Counted from the first letter of the stretch, positions 1-8,789 are shown. The stretch: DNA of 19,931 nt from CAZTAR01 sp043813895 (GCA_043813895.1 JBDRKQ010000022.1:1-19931), one strand, 5' to 3'. Notes: generated by a model from the letters alone, not told the origin. Translations and numbers: made by a program.

Positions 1-240
1 GAGATATTCAAGGTGAGCCCCCTCGTCCAGACGCCTTTTCTCTCCTCGCGCGACATGGCCGCCGCCATTCGTCGCGTGTACGTTCGCTTCTACCTCCTGA
101 GCCCCCGCCATTTCGTGCTACTCGGCAAGGCGCTGCTCAGGCGGATGACTCTGAAAACGGCGAGTTTCAAGTGGCTCCGGGTGTTGCGTGGCAACGTCGC
201 AAACGCCGCCGAGGCGGTGGGATCGGGATATGCACGTTAA
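1..240 (+). CDS. C-terminal end of a radical SAM (B12-binding type) protein, partial
   Basis: Only the last 79 residues are in the window; the gene continues beyond the left edge in the same frame and ends at TAA 238-240. No catalytic motif is visible. The segment RRVYVRFYLLSPRHF followed by a basic helix resembles the tails of the other radical SAM proteins here (YRRGMLRFYLRPGYIARRL, AYRSFYLSPQYALK, AYNRFFLRPRWMLRRG). That tail is common in B12-binding radical SAM enzymes of glycan and lipid gene clusters. The next gene starts before this one stops (11-base overlap), so the two are probably translationally coupled. The family assignment rests on tail similarity and context only. Confidence 0.6.
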   Translation, partial: EIFKVSPLVQTPFLSSRDMAAAIRRVYVRFYLLSPRHFVLLGKALLRRMTLKTASFKWLRVLRGNVANAAEAVGSGYAR

Positions 241-445
241 GATTGTCGAAGGCTGCATCATCTGCCGCGCGTGCGAGTGCATGGCGCCGAATGTCTTCGT
301 CGTGGAAGAAAGAGCCCACGCCGCGCGCGTGCTCGATCCTCATCCCAATTCGACGCAGGAGGCTGACATCGTTGAGGCGATCAAGGTGTGTCCTGTCCAC
401 GTGATCAGGCTTAGACGTGATCCCCAGGAAGTGCAGAAAGACTAG
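230..445 (+). CDS. small single-cluster [4Fe-4S] ferredoxin
   Basis: 71 residues. Cys9, Cys12 and Cys15 form C-x2-C-x2-C (CIICRACECMAPNVF) and Cys54 lies in the distal CPVHVI motif. This is the four-Cys pattern of the single-cluster ferredoxins of about 60-75 residues. A fifth cysteine, Cys17, is extra. I chose ATG 230 because it gives the family's usual N-terminus (MHVKIVEG); the open frame extends to 188 but that stretch has no ferredoxin character. The gene overlaps the end of the preceding radical SAM gene by 11 bases and is followed after 21 bases by the end of a convergent radical SAM gene. Ferredoxins supply electrons for reducing the radical SAM [4Fe-4S] cluster, so a dedicated donor role is plausible, though inferred from position only. 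Confidence 0.88.
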   Translation: MHVKIVEGCIICRACECMAPNVFVVEERAHAARVLDPHPNSTQEADIVEAIKVCPVHVIRLRRDPQEVQKD

Positions 446-466
446 ACGCCGACCCCCGCGAGGGCT

Positions 467-1978
467 TTAGAAGATTAGACGCATTCCCGCTTGAGCGTAG
501 CGTCTGCTTCTGGAAAACCGACTTCGCATCGCCGCCGCGGCCGACCGCAACCGCGTCTTGAACACCAGCATCGCGATTGAGAAGGCCCGTCGCACCTCCC
601 GGAACTCGGCGGTCAAGGCGTATCGCAGAACGTAGGCGATGTTGAAGTAGTAGCGCCACGTGAACGCGTCGCGCAGGGCATACACCTCGTCGATCGGCAC
701 TTCCGTCCGCGGATGGATGACCGGCTCATCGCCGACGGGGTGGTTCGCGAACCGCCTCCAATGGTCCTCTTCAAGGACGCCCGTCCGCAACGCCTTGGCA
801 TAATGGCTCGTGCCGGGCGCCCAATTGTATACGCTGATGCTCACAAATGTCGGCCGGAGCTTTTTGAGAAAACGAAGATCGCCCAGCATCTCCTCCCGTG
901 TTTCACTCGGTATGTTGAGCATCAGATTGGCGACCGTCCGAACGCCGGCCCTGCGGCACGTCTCGAAGGCCTCCTGGATTGTGGCTGGGTCCACACGCTT
1001 ATTCAAGTACTCGATCAACCGCGGCCGGCCGGTCTCGACGCCGAATTGAATGACACGCAGCCCCGTCCGCTTGAGTTTGCACATCGTTTCATACGGCACG
1101 TGCAGCACAACCGCGCCACGAATACCCCAGGGAATCCGGATATCCGCTTCGAGCAGCGCATCCGCAAACTCGCTGAGCCTGCGTTTGTTCGGATTGAAGG
1201 TCTCATCCCAGAACTCGATGTATTCGACGCCGTGCTCCTTACAATGCCCCATCATCTCGATGACGCGCGGCACCGACAGGCTGCGGTACTTCGCCGTTTT
1301 AGACGAACAATAGTCGCACGTGTACGGGCATCCGCGCGAGGTCGTCAGAATCGCCATAATCCGGCCGGACACAAAATCCCGATAGCGACTGTAATCGCCG
1401 AGGAGCGTCAGGTCCGGCACGGGCAGCGAATCGAGATCATCGACGTACCACGGTTCCGCCAACACGCCCCGGGCAAGGCTGGCCTTCGTGCTCGTTCCAG
1501 GCGGAAGATTGTCCTCGTCCAACTCGCCCCGCTCGATCACCTGCCGGCAAACCTGCAAGAAGGGCTCTTCGCCGTCACCGCGAACGATCGAGTCCACGTT
1601 CGGCAAGCGGATCGTCTCCTCGGGGTACATTCGCAAGTGCGGTCCGCCGACGCAGACGTGGATCCTGGGCAATGCCCGCTTCAAATGTGAGATGATTCGG
1701 TATGAATACGACAGGTTGTAGGAATACAGCGGGACGCCAACGATCTTCGGAGGCCGCGCCTTCAGGCGATCAACAAGTGCGTCCTCGTCAATCCGGTCCT
1801 TGACCATGTTGATCAGGCTGACACTGAAGCCGCTCCGTGCCTTGACATACGATCCAAGCGCGAGCAGTGCGAGGTTGTACTTCGACTGCACGTAGGCACG
1901 GGTCTCTTCACTACCGGTCTGGGAGAGAAACGGGGTTTCCAGCAGCAGAATGTCGCTTTGGCCTTGGTTGTCTGGCAT
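467..1978 (-). CDS. B12-binding domain radical SAM protein
   Basis: 503 residues from ATG 1978. The N-terminal half (about residues 8-150) is a cobalamin-binding-like Rossmann domain with VCVGGPHLRMYPEE near residue 110; I see no classical DxHxxG, which many members lack. The radical SAM core begins at LTTSRGCPYTCDYC, with Cys217, Cys221 and Cys224 as [4Fe-4S] ligands. It continues through EFWDETFNPN, VIQFGVETG and ANLMLNIPSETREEM. The C-terminal tail is aromatic and basic (WRYYFNIAYVLRYAL). A GTG at 1999 would add seven residues; ATG 1978 is preferred because the B12 domain starts right after it. The reaction is unknown: the family includes methyltransferases, cyclases and rearranging enzymes. 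It converges on the ferredoxin gene and diverges from the membrane glycosyltransferase gene. Confidence 0.9.
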   Translation of the reverse strand: MPDNQGQSDILLLETPFLSQTGSEETRAYVQSKYNLALLALGSYVKARSGFSVSLINMVKDRIDEDALVDRLKARPPKIVGVPLYSYNLSYSYRIISHLKRALPRIHVCVGGPHLRMYPEETIRLPNVDSIVRGDGEEPFLQVCRQVIERGELDEDNLPPGTSTKASLARGVLAEPWYVDDLDSLPVPDLTLLGDYSRYRDFVSGRIMAILTTSRGCPYTCDYCSSKTAKYRSLSVPRVIEMMGHCKEHGVEYIEFWDETFNPNKRRLSEFADALLEADIRIPWGIRGAVVLHVPYETMCKLKRTGLRVIQFGVETGRPRLIEYLNKRVDPATIQEAFETCRRAGVRTVANLMLNIPSETREEMLGDLRFLKKLRPTFVSISVYNWAPGTSHYAKALRTGVLEEDHWRRFANHPVGDEPVIHPRTEVPIDEVYALRDAFTWRYYFNIAYVLRYALTAEFREVRRAFSIAMLVFKTRLRSAAAAMRSRFSRSRRYAQAGMRLIF

Positions 1979-2064
1979 GAGTCGTTCCAGGAGAAGCACC
2001 GCGGGACCACGATGCGCGCGGCCCCCCCTCTCTCTTTAACCATATCGTCCACCCACGCCGATGA

Positions 2065-2094
2065 AATAAAGGCCCGCAAGATACAAGTTGACAA
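2065..2094 (-). promoter_or_regulatory. possible promoter for the radical SAM gene 467-1978
   Basis: Reading the minus strand, TTGTCA (2094-2089, 5/6 to the -35 consensus) is followed after 18 bases by TTTATT (2070-2065, 4/6 to the -10 consensus). This lies about 85 bases upstream of ATG 1978 in a comparatively AT-rich stretch. On the plus strand the overlapping TTGACA at 2088-2093 would be a perfect -35 for the divergent gene, but the hairpin repeat starts at 2107, exactly where its -10 should be, and no good -10 is seen. Sigma-70 consensus matching in a high-GC genome is weak evidence. Confidence 0.25.
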
Positions 2095-2106
2095 GTGCCT
2101 CTTGCG

Positions 2107-2209
2107 GGGTGCCATGCTTTCACGCGACGCAGTCGCGGGTAAGCATGTCGAATGCGGAAACAACATGCCTACCGGTCCCGCTTGCGCGGGCCGTGAAGGC
2201 ATGGCACCC
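2107..2209. repeat. family A paired-hairpin repeat, copy 1
   Basis: A 103-bp element bounded by a perfect 11-bp inverted repeat, GGGTGCCATGC (2107-2117) and GCATGGCACCC (2199-2209); the match extends to 17 of 18. Inside are two hairpins in tandem. The first pairs CATGCTT with AAGCATG and contains CGCGAC-GCA-GTCGCG. The second pairs CATGCC with GGCATG and contains CCCGC-TTG-CGCGGG. Further copies are at 8790-9000 and 11892-11993. It fills most of the spacer before the membrane protein gene at 2215. The architecture (inverted pair of imperfect palindromes) is that of REP doublets or REPINs; no transposase is present in the window. Confidence 0.85.
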
Positions 2210-2214
2210 GGCCC

Positions 2215-4371
2215 GTGGCTATGCTCGATACTTACACCCGGATGCTGCTTGCCTGTACGCTCGCTGTCGTGTGTTGGGGGGGCGCTGGCTGGGCTTCGTG
2301 GCGGCTGGCCTGCCGCTGGCTCACCGTCGAGTCGCTCTCGGTGCGATGCTGTGGCGCCGGCGTCGTCGCGTTTTCCTTCGTCGTCATCGTGCTCGAACTC
2401 CTCGGAAGCGTTGGGGCCTTGCGCCCTGAGCCGGTCGCGATCGCGTGTGCCGTTTTCGCCCTGTTGGCCTGGCGCGTCAGACGTTCGCCGGCCGGCAATG
2501 CAGTCGGACGGATCACGCAGTGGACGCACGGGCGTCTTCGCGAAGGGTATGCGGTGCTCGCCTGTGTCGTGGCCGTCATGATCTTCTGGGTGTTCATGCG
2601 TGCGCTGCGCTGCCCTCCGCTCTCGTGGGATTCACTGACGTATCACGCGTTCTTACCGGCGCGTTGGGTGCAACTCGGCGGGCTCGTCCCCTTCGCGGCG
2701 CCCGGCGGCATGGACGGCTATCGCGCGCTTCCGATCAACCTCGAACTGCTCGTCACCTTTGCGATGCTGCCGTTCGGCTCCGACCTCTTCGCGAATTGCG
2801 TGAACATGCCTGTGATGTTGTCGGCCGCTTGTGTGAGCTACGCACTGGCTCGCGAGATCGGTACGCCGGCGAGGATCGCCATCTGGGCGCCGATCCTGTT
2901 TTGCTTCGCACCGCCCGTATGGGGCCTTGTGACCACGCAATACAACGACGTCGCCATGGCCACTGGCTGCGCGCTCGGGGTCCTCTTCCTCATCCGGTAT
3001 CTCCGCACCGATCGCAAGGCCCACCTGTTCATGTGCGCGGCGGCGTTTGGCTTGGCGTGCGGGACGCGGTGTCCTGCATTGCCCATCACAGGCCTGGCGC
3101 TCGTCATGCTCCTTGCACGTGCGATCCTCCAACGAGCGGGCCGGCGACGCGCGTGCCTGCTACTGCTGTTGGCTGCCCTGCCGTTCGGCATCTTCACGGG
3201 CGCCTATCAATACGTGCATAACTGGGTCCACCTCGGGAACCCCGTCTATCCCGTTGAAGTGGCAATCGCCGGGAATGTCTGGTTCGAAGGTTCGCCGATG
3301 CTGCAGGACGTCGTGCAGACGCTCCCTAAGGGCGATCGCGCCCGAGATGTGCTTGTGCTCCAGACGATGTTTTCCGCCGGGACCCTCAGTTGGGGGCCGA
3401 AGTTCGTCCTCATCGGGGTTGTGGGGCTGTTGAGTTTGCTGCGTTCTGACGGCCACCGGCGTATGCGAATCCTGCTACTCTGCTTCTGCCTCTTCGCGCT
3501 GCTCATCTTCTTCGCGCCGACTGACGGCATTGCGGAACGTACCCGCCGACTCAACTACATGTCGAGTTCGCGGATGATCGCATTCGCGATGTTGGCGGCA
3601 ACCTGTCTCGCCGTGTCCGCAGTCTCTCGCCTGCGATGGCCGCGCGTCCTGCTACCGGTCGTGCCGGTGCTCGCCCTCGTGATCGACGTGAGCCACGCGC
3701 GCTACCCGCAGCCGCCATCTCTCAACGAAGCCATCGTGGTGGTTGCCATCACGGCGATGCTGATCTGGTGGATTGCGCGCAGACGGCCGATTTCCGCCTT
3801 ATCACGGCTCGGTCGCAGTAAGGCAGTGCTGATTACACTTGGCGTCGCCATCTTGTTGGCCGGCGCTGTGGCGGGTGTCTTTCTGGAGAAAAAACGGAAC
3901 CGCGCACGGTACATACACTACGCGGAAAGTATCGACTTCCACGATATTCCCAGGTATCTCGTCGATGCCTGGCAGGCCTGTGACGAGCCCGACGAGCCGC
4001 ACGTCGTAACCCTCATCCGCCCGCGTCGCGGTGGCGACGGGGAGGGCATCGTTCGGGCCACGACCGATTTGTTCTTCTATCCGCTGCTCGGCTCACAGTT
4101 GCAGAACTGCGTCGTCCACGCCTCAATCTTCGAGCCGAAGGACCTGCCCTCCAAGCCTTACCGTGGCGGACTCACGCCGGGCGGCAACGAGCGAATCTGG
4201 CTCGCCAACCTCCATCGCCTCGGGGTGGATCGCATTCTGCTCGTAGAAGGGGCGCTGCCTGAAGGGGAATGGCTCTCCGCGCGGCCGGATATCTTCATCC
4301 CTATCCAGAGGGGCAAACGGTACACACTCTATCGTCTCGACCGAGAAGCACTCGCGTCTGTTCCACGCTAG
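2215..4371 (+). CDS. GT-C-like integral membrane glycosyltransferase
   Basis: 718 residues from GTG 2215; ATG 2221 would give 716 and is equally likely, with no strong ribosome binding site for either. About a dozen hydrophobic segments span residues 10-560, followed by a soluble region of about 150 residues. The first large extracytoplasmic loop has SWDSLTYHAFLPARW (Asp139, Tyr143, His144). This acidic-aromatic loop motif after an early membrane helix is typical of GT-C enzymes (ArnT/PMT and related 'glycosyltransferase 39-like' proteins), which use polyprenyl-phosphate sugars on the outer face of the membrane. A DPM1-like synthase at 12239-13312 could supply such a donor. The last 71 bases overlap the end of the convergent asnB gene. 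Donor and acceptor cannot be told from sequence. Confidence 0.75.
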   Translation: MAMLDTYTRMLLACTLAVVCWGGAGWASWRLACRWLTVESLSVRCCGAGVVAFSFVVIVLELLGSVGALRPEPVAIACAVFALLAWRVRRSPAGNAVGRITQWTHGRLREGYAVLACVVAVMIFWVFMRALRCPPLSWDSLTYHAFLPARWVQLGGLVPFAAPGGMDGYRALPINLELLVTFAMLPFGSDLFANCVNMPVMLSAACVSYALAREIGTPARIAIWAPILFCFAPPVWGLVTTQYNDVAMATGCALGVLFLIRYLRTDRKAHLFMCAAAFGLACGTRCPALPITGLALVMLLARAILQRAGRRRACLLLLLAALPFGIFTGAYQYVHNWVHLGNPVYPVEVAIAGNVWFEGSPMLQDVVQTLPKGDRARDVLVLQTMFSAGTLSWGPKFVLIGVVGLLSLLRSDGHRRMRILLLCFCLFALLIFFAPTDGIAERTRRLNYMSSSRMIAFAMLAATCLAVSAVSRLRWPRVLLPVVPVLALVIDVSHARYPQPPSLNEAIVVVAITAMLIWWIARRRPISALSRLGRSKAVLITLGVAILLAGAVAGVFLEKKRNRARYIHYAESIDFHDIPRYLVDAWQACDEPDEPHVVTLIRPRRGGDGEGIVRATTDLFFYPLLGSQLQNCVVHASIFEPKDLPSKPYRGGLTPGGNERIWLANLHRLGVDRILLVEGALPEGEWLSARPDIFIPIQRGKRYTLYRLDREALASVPR

Positions 4372-6271
4372 CGTTTCCTCCGGCGCGGAACACGGCGTCG
4401 TACCACCGAAAGAGCAACACGAGTGCGAAAAGCCGGAAGGCGTTGTTCGACCTGCCAGCGGCGTGTTCATCGAGCAAACGCAGCGGCTCGCCTTGCCGGA
4501 TGATCTTATCGGAGTACAGGCCGTGTGGGGGCGCGAGGATGTCCCGCAGCCGGTCGCGGAGTATCCCCTTGAACCACCCGGCGATCGGCGAATGAAACCC
4601 CGCCTTGCCGCGGTTCACGATGCGCGGCGGGATTCCTTTTCGCCGCAAGTACCGCCGTAGGATCACCTTGAGCGTGTGGCCGCGGACCTTCTGCGACAGC
4701 GGCACGCGCAGGAGGAAATCGACCAGATCGTTATCGAGGAAGGGGACGCGGGCTTCGAGGTTCGCCCCCATCGTCATCGCATCGACCTTGGTGAAGTTGT
4801 TCCCGGCCAACCAGACGCGGATGTCAGCCATCTCGGCACGTCGCGCGAACGGTGCGGCGGAGAACTCCGCGAACGCACGGCGATAGGGCTGATAGAGCCA
4901 GTCCGCTTCGTGTTGCATGTCCGGTGATAGCAGTCGCCGCAGGCTGGCGGTCGTGTGTAGCATCCGCCACGTCGCGTGGGCGTCTTCCCGGCTGAGGCCC
5001 GCGCCTTGCAGAAACGCCCTCAGCTTGTAGTCCCACGAGACCTTGCCGGTACCCGCGCCGATTGCGTCGAGCGTCTTGAGAATCACACGCCGCGCCGGTC
5101 CAGGCAGGCAACGCACCAGCGGCTGGTATTGATCCGCCAGAATCGTCGTGTAGCCGCCCAGCACCTCGTCACCGCCGTCCCCCGACAAACACACCGTGAC
5201 GTGCCGCCGCGCCAATTGTGACAGTGCGAACAGCGGCACCGTGGCTTGGTCCGCAACCAGGTGGTCCTGATAGGGAATCACCGTCGTCACCAACTCGAAG
5301 AACGCCTCCGCCCCCAGTCGGATCGGATAGTGATCCGTACCGAGATGCTCGGCCACTTCCAGCGCGAACGGGCTTTCGTTGTAGCCCTTCTCGTCGAAAC
5401 CCACGGAGAACGTCTTGGTCCGCCCCGGCTTCTTTTCCGCCATGACGGCAACAAGGGCCGTTGAATCCAGCCCGCCGGATAGAAACGCCCCCAGCGGCAC
5501 GTCACTCACAAGCTGCCGCGTCACGGCTCGCTCGAACAGCAACCCAAATCGCTCATCCAGTTCATTCGTCGAGAGATGTTCCTGCGGCTCCGGCGTCCAT
5601 CGGTGCCACTGTTCGAGCGTGACGCGGCCGTCGCGCTTGACGCGGAGCGCGTGCCCCGGCGGGAGTTGTCGAACACCCTGCATCAGCGTCAGCGGGGGGG
5701 GCAGATAGTTGTGACTTAGAAAGACGGTCAACGCCTCGGGATCGATGGCGCGCCGAACACCTGGGACACAGAGGATCGCTTTGAGCTCGGACGAAAAGCA
5801 CACGAGATCGGCGTCCGCATAGTAGAACAGCGGTTTGATCCCGAAGCGATCGCGGATGAGGATCAACTCATCTGTGTCGCGATCATGGATGGCAAAGGCG
5901 AACATGCCGTTCAAGCGATTCAAAGATTCGGCCCCGTCCATGGCATACGCGGCGAGCACGACCTCCGTGTCGCTGTTGGTCCGGAAGGGATAACCGCGAG
6001 CGGCGAGATCGCTTCGCAACTCGGCGTAGTTGTAGACCTCGCCGTTGTAGACAATTACGTATCGTCCGTCCGGGCTGCTAATGGGCTGCGACCCGCTATC
6101 CAGGTCGATGACGCTGAGCCGCGTGATGCCGAGTCCCACGCCGCCTTCCACGTGTGAGCCGACCTCATCCCGGCCGCGATGCTCGATCAAGGAAAGCTGC
6201 CGGTCGATCCAGCCGGTCAGCTCAGCCGCGCCGCGAGGCTTGAATGTGCGGACGCCGACGATGCCACACAT
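4301..6271 (-). CDS. asnB: asparagine synthetase (glutamine-hydrolysing) family protein, AsnB type
   Basis: 656 residues, full length for the AsnB family. After Met removal, Cys2 (MCGIVGV) is the class II glutamine amidotransferase nucleophile; HRGRDEVG, RLSVIDL, VYNGEVYNY and SDTEVVLAAY follow as in the family. The synthetase domain carries the PP-loop SGGLDS at residues 265-270 and later CLSGDGGDEVLGGY. It would move ammonia from glutamine to an adenylated carboxylate. In glycan clusters AsnB homologues often amidate sugars or uronic acids rather than make free asparagine, and this context favours that reading. ATG 6271 lies three bases after the TGA of the upstream SDR gene with a GGTGG just before it, so the two are coupled. 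The last 25 or so residues extend past the usual end and overlap the convergent gene. Confidence 0.93.
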   Translation of the reverse strand: MCGIVGVRTFKPRGAAELTGWIDRQLSLIEHRGRDEVGSHVEGGVGLGITRLSVIDLDSGSQPISSPDGRYVIVYNGEVYNYAELRSDLAARGYPFRTNSDTEVVLAAYAMDGAESLNRLNGMFAFAIHDRDTDELILIRDRFGIKPLFYYADADLVCFSSELKAILCVPGVRRAIDPEALTVFLSHNYLPPPLTLMQGVRQLPPGHALRVKRDGRVTLEQWHRWTPEPQEHLSTNELDERFGLLFERAVTRQLVSDVPLGAFLSGGLDSTALVAVMAEKKPGRTKTFSVGFDEKGYNESPFALEVAEHLGTDHYPIRLGAEAFFELVTTVIPYQDHLVADQATVPLFALSQLARRHVTVCLSGDGGDEVLGGYTTILADQYQPLVRCLPGPARRVILKTLDAIGAGTGKVSWDYKLRAFLQGAGLSREDAHATWRMLHTTASLRRLLSPDMQHEADWLYQPYRRAFAEFSAAPFARRAEMADIRVWLAGNNFTKVDAMTMGANLEARVPFLDNDLVDFLLRVPLSQKVRGHTLKVILRRYLRRKGIPPRIVNRGKAGFHSPIAGWFKGILRDRLRDILAPPHGLYSDKIIRQGEPLRLLDEHAAGRSNNAFRLFALVLLFRWYDAVFRAGGNASVEQTRVLLGRDDRVCTVCPSG

Positions 6272-6274
6272 ATG

Positions 6275-7150
6275 TCACCACCTCTCCGCTGCCGCTGTCC
6301 GGGCGATGCCTTCGGCGAACGGGATCGGATCGAAATCGAAGTCCCGCCGCGTCGCTGATATGTCGAATGCCTCGTGCTGGTCCAATTCCGCCACCTGCTT
6401 GACAGGAAGCCGGGTTCGCGGGCACACCTTCTGATACATGAGCAGCGCTTTCTGCACCGGCCCTAGCGGGATCGGTACGAATAGCCGCCTGCGCCGCATG
6501 GCCCCGGCGATCAGCACCAGCATCTCCCGCAGGCTGATCTGCTCGGGACCGCATACGTTGTAGATCGACTCCGGCAGGGGCTTCTCGAAACTCTGAATCA
6601 GGACCGAGACGACATCATCGACATGCACCGGTTGAACCTTGAAGCCCCCGCCGCCGAGGACCGGCACGACAGGGCTGAGGCGGACAGTTCGAGCCATCGT
6701 CGCCACGTTCTTGTCGTCGCCGGGTCCGTAGATCAGCGTCGGACGGAGGATCACGCTCGGCAGGTCCGAATTTAGCAGCAGGTCCTCCGCCTGCTTCTTG
6801 ATTCGCCCGTACGCCCCTTTTCCCATTGCGGCCGCCACCGAGCTTACGAACACGAATCGCTTCAGCCCCACGGCGCCGGCTGCCTGGATCATCGCCTCCG
6901 TGCTCGCCAGGTTTGCCGCCACCAGTTCCGCGGTCGAGCCGTTGATCCTTCCGGCAACGTGGCAGACAACGTCCACGCCTTCCAACGCCCGCATCAGCGA
7001 ATCGACGTCTTCGTAGTTAACGGTGTGCAGGCCTGCCCCCGCGCGCGTCGAGAGTCGCCGAAGTCCCATGCCGCGAGCCTCGATCGCCCGGCACAGGGAC
7101 CGTCCAACGAATCCTGTTGCACCAGTAATCGCGATGGTCGTAACGGACAT
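6275..7150 (-). CDS. NAD(P)-dependent epimerase/dehydratase, NDUFA9-like SDR
   Basis: 291 residues. The N-terminal Rossmann motif GATGFVG (residues 10-16), the strand FVFVSSVAAAMGKGAY and the Tyr114-x3-Lys118 pair (YGRIK) mark an extended or atypical short-chain dehydrogenase. RPTLIYGPGDDKN, SPVVPVLGGGGFKVQPVHVDDVV and YNVCGPEQISLREM match the NDUFA9-like group, which sits near nucleotide-sugar epimerases. The likely substrate is a nucleotide sugar or a lipid-linked intermediate, inferred from context. The gene starts four bases after the TAA of the membrane protein gene and ends three bases before asnB, so the three genes form a tight operon. Confidence 0.88.
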   Translation of the reverse strand: MSVTTIAITGATGFVGRSLCRAIEARGMGLRRLSTRAGAGLHTVNYEDVDSLMRALEGVDVVCHVAGRINGSTAELVAANLASTEAMIQAAGAVGLKRFVFVSSVAAAMGKGAYGRIKKQAEDLLLNSDLPSVILRPTLIYGPGDDKNVATMARTVRLSPVVPVLGGGGFKVQPVHVDDVVSVLIQSFEKPLPESIYNVCGPEQISLREMLVLIAGAMRRRRLFVPIPLGPVQKALLMYQKVCPRTRLPVKQVAELDQHEAFDISATRRDFDFDPIPFAEGIARTAAAERW

Positions 7151-7154
7151 GGCT

Positions 7155-8741
7155 TTACTGCGGAGTTTGGGAATCGTGGCCGTCCAACGCGACAGTTTGC
7201 CGGCCCGGCAGCCTCGCGAACCGCTCCATAGGCACTCTCTCGATTACGCCTCGTTTCGCATCCTTGACGAGAAAGACGTACACATCCTCCGGCCGGATCG
7301 TCGCGTCTCGCACTATCGCCCGCTGGAGCGACGCGGCACTGCCATAGGTTCGTAGCGTTCGCCCCCGCCCGTCCGTGTAGGTGTATTCGTGGTCGGTCGT
7401 GCAGCGGCCGTAGTCTGTGTGCATCCCGCGGCGCCATTCGCGGTAGATATCGCTCGAGAGCCGCCCGTCTACGGAGAGCTTTGTGCCGAGCAGGAACGCC
7501 AGCGGCATCGAAAGGCCCGGCCGGCGGTCGTCACCGTTGGCGATGAGGACGTGGTATCGATCGTTTCCGTTCAGCTCAGAGAGGATCTGCGGAATCGCGT
7601 TTCTCTCGAACCTGCGATCGGCATAGGCGTGATAGATCGCGTTTTCGATTCGCCGGAGATTCCACCCGAGGAAGCACACCAGCCCCAGTAGCAGGGCCGC
7701 CGCGACGAGCCGCCGCTCCCGGATTGCCGCCGCACGATACAGCGACAAAAGCCCCCCGCCGGCCGTCACGCATGCCAGACTGAAATACGCGTAGCGATAT
7801 CGCAACGGAAACATCCCGCCGTCAGGCGAGTTGCCAATCAGTGCGACCGGCAGCCACGCGAACAAAAGCAAAGTCCCTGCCAGCAGCATGCCGCGCACCA
7901 ACTGTGTATCCCGAGAACGCTGCGCGAGAACAACAAGCAGTGAGAAGGCAACGGCGATGGCGAGGAGGGCGACGCCGTGTTGCGCGAGAGAGCCCAGGAA
8001 CCGTTGACCCAACGGCGGCAACCTGAGGTGGGTGAAGACTTCGCCGTAGAACGCGGACACGTATGGCTGAAGAACAAGCCGGCACGCAACGAGTGCCAAC
8101 AGCAGCAACGCAAGCGGTACCCCAATCCGTGCCGCGTCCCGCCAACCGCGCCGCCGCGCCGTAAACCACCAAGCGGCAATGTAGACGCCGAAGTATCCGA
8201 CCGGGTACTCGACGAACAGCAGCCCGACAGCGAGCAGGACAGTCGCGCCGATGGCGACAGGCAGGCGGCGATTTCGACACGTGAGTATCAGCAGGAGTCC
8301 CAGGTTGGCCGACAGCCCGGCCGGTGCGGCGTACAGGTAGAACGCGTGGTTGATGAGCGTGCCGCATAGCCAGTAGTTCACCGCGTAAAGCGCCGCGGCA
8401 CACCAACCAGCGAAGTACGATCCGAACAGCCGACGTGCCAGGATGCCGACGACCGCCGCGTTGCAGACGTGCAGCACGAGCACCGTGATTCCCAACGCCG
8501 AGTGGCTGTCATGGAACAGGAGTCGCAACAGGCACATGAAGTAGATGAACAGCGGGAAGAAGTGTCCGCGATCGCCCGAGTTGTCGTATCCATTCGCGTC
8601 CACGATGAACGCGTACGCCGGATGGTCCAGCACATAGTTCGCCGCGGAGAGGAAGTAGATGTTCTCCCCCGCCTGAAAGCCGATCTCCGGCAAGGCCCGA
8701 TAGGTCGCCAGGATCAACAGGAGCAAACCGATCGTGCACAC
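7155..8741 (-). CDS. polytopic membrane protein, possible GT-C-like glycosyltransferase
   Basis: 528 residues from GTG 8741, which has a GAGG eight or so bases upstream (CTGAGGCGGCTT). About eleven hydrophobic helices run from residue 2 to about 400, then a soluble C-terminal region of roughly 130 residues. The first loop is long and polar (GENIYFLSAANYVLDHPAYAF, then DNSGDRGHFFPLF), in the position GT-C enzymes use for catalysis, but I do not see a convincing diagnostic motif. The open frame continues upstream to 9251 only because it reads through hairpin repeats ('PSPKRERG', 'LALGARI'). That part is not credible as protein. It is the first gene of the tight trio with the SDR and asnB. Function unknown; a role in glycan assembly or export is inferred from neighbours. 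Confidence 0.75.
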   Translation of the reverse strand: MCTIGLLLLILATYRALPEIGFQAGENIYFLSAANYVLDHPAYAFIVDANGYDNSGDRGHFFPLFIYFMCLLRLLFHDSHSALGITVLVLHVCNAAVVGILARRLFGSYFAGWCAAALYAVNYWLCGTLINHAFYLYAAPAGLSANLGLLLILTCRNRRLPVAIGATVLLAVGLLFVEYPVGYFGVYIAAWWFTARRRGWRDAARIGVPLALLLLALVACRLVLQPYVSAFYGEVFTHLRLPPLGQRFLGSLAQHGVALLAIAVAFSLLVVLAQRSRDTQLVRGMLLAGTLLLFAWLPVALIGNSPDGGMFPLRYRYAYFSLACVTAGGGLLSLYRAAAIRERRLVAAALLLGLVCFLGWNLRRIENAIYHAYADRRFERNAIPQILSELNGNDRYHVLIANGDDRRPGLSMPLAFLLGTKLSVDGRLSSDIYREWRRGMHTDYGRCTTDHEYTYTDGRGRTLRTYGSAASLQRAIVRDATIRPEDVYVFLVKDAKRGVIERVPMERFARLPGRQTVALDGHDSQTPQ

Positions 8742-8789
8742 AAGCCGCCTCAGGCATGCCGCGTCCCCATTGGGCGCTGCGCTCCCGTT

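Noticed and set aside
446..466. Terminator between the ferredoxin and radical SAM genes
   Set aside because: The 21-base gap has no stem of useful length and no T run.
713..1690. Plus-strand open frame of 325 codons
   Set aside because: Antisense to the radical SAM gene 467-1978, with no domain character.
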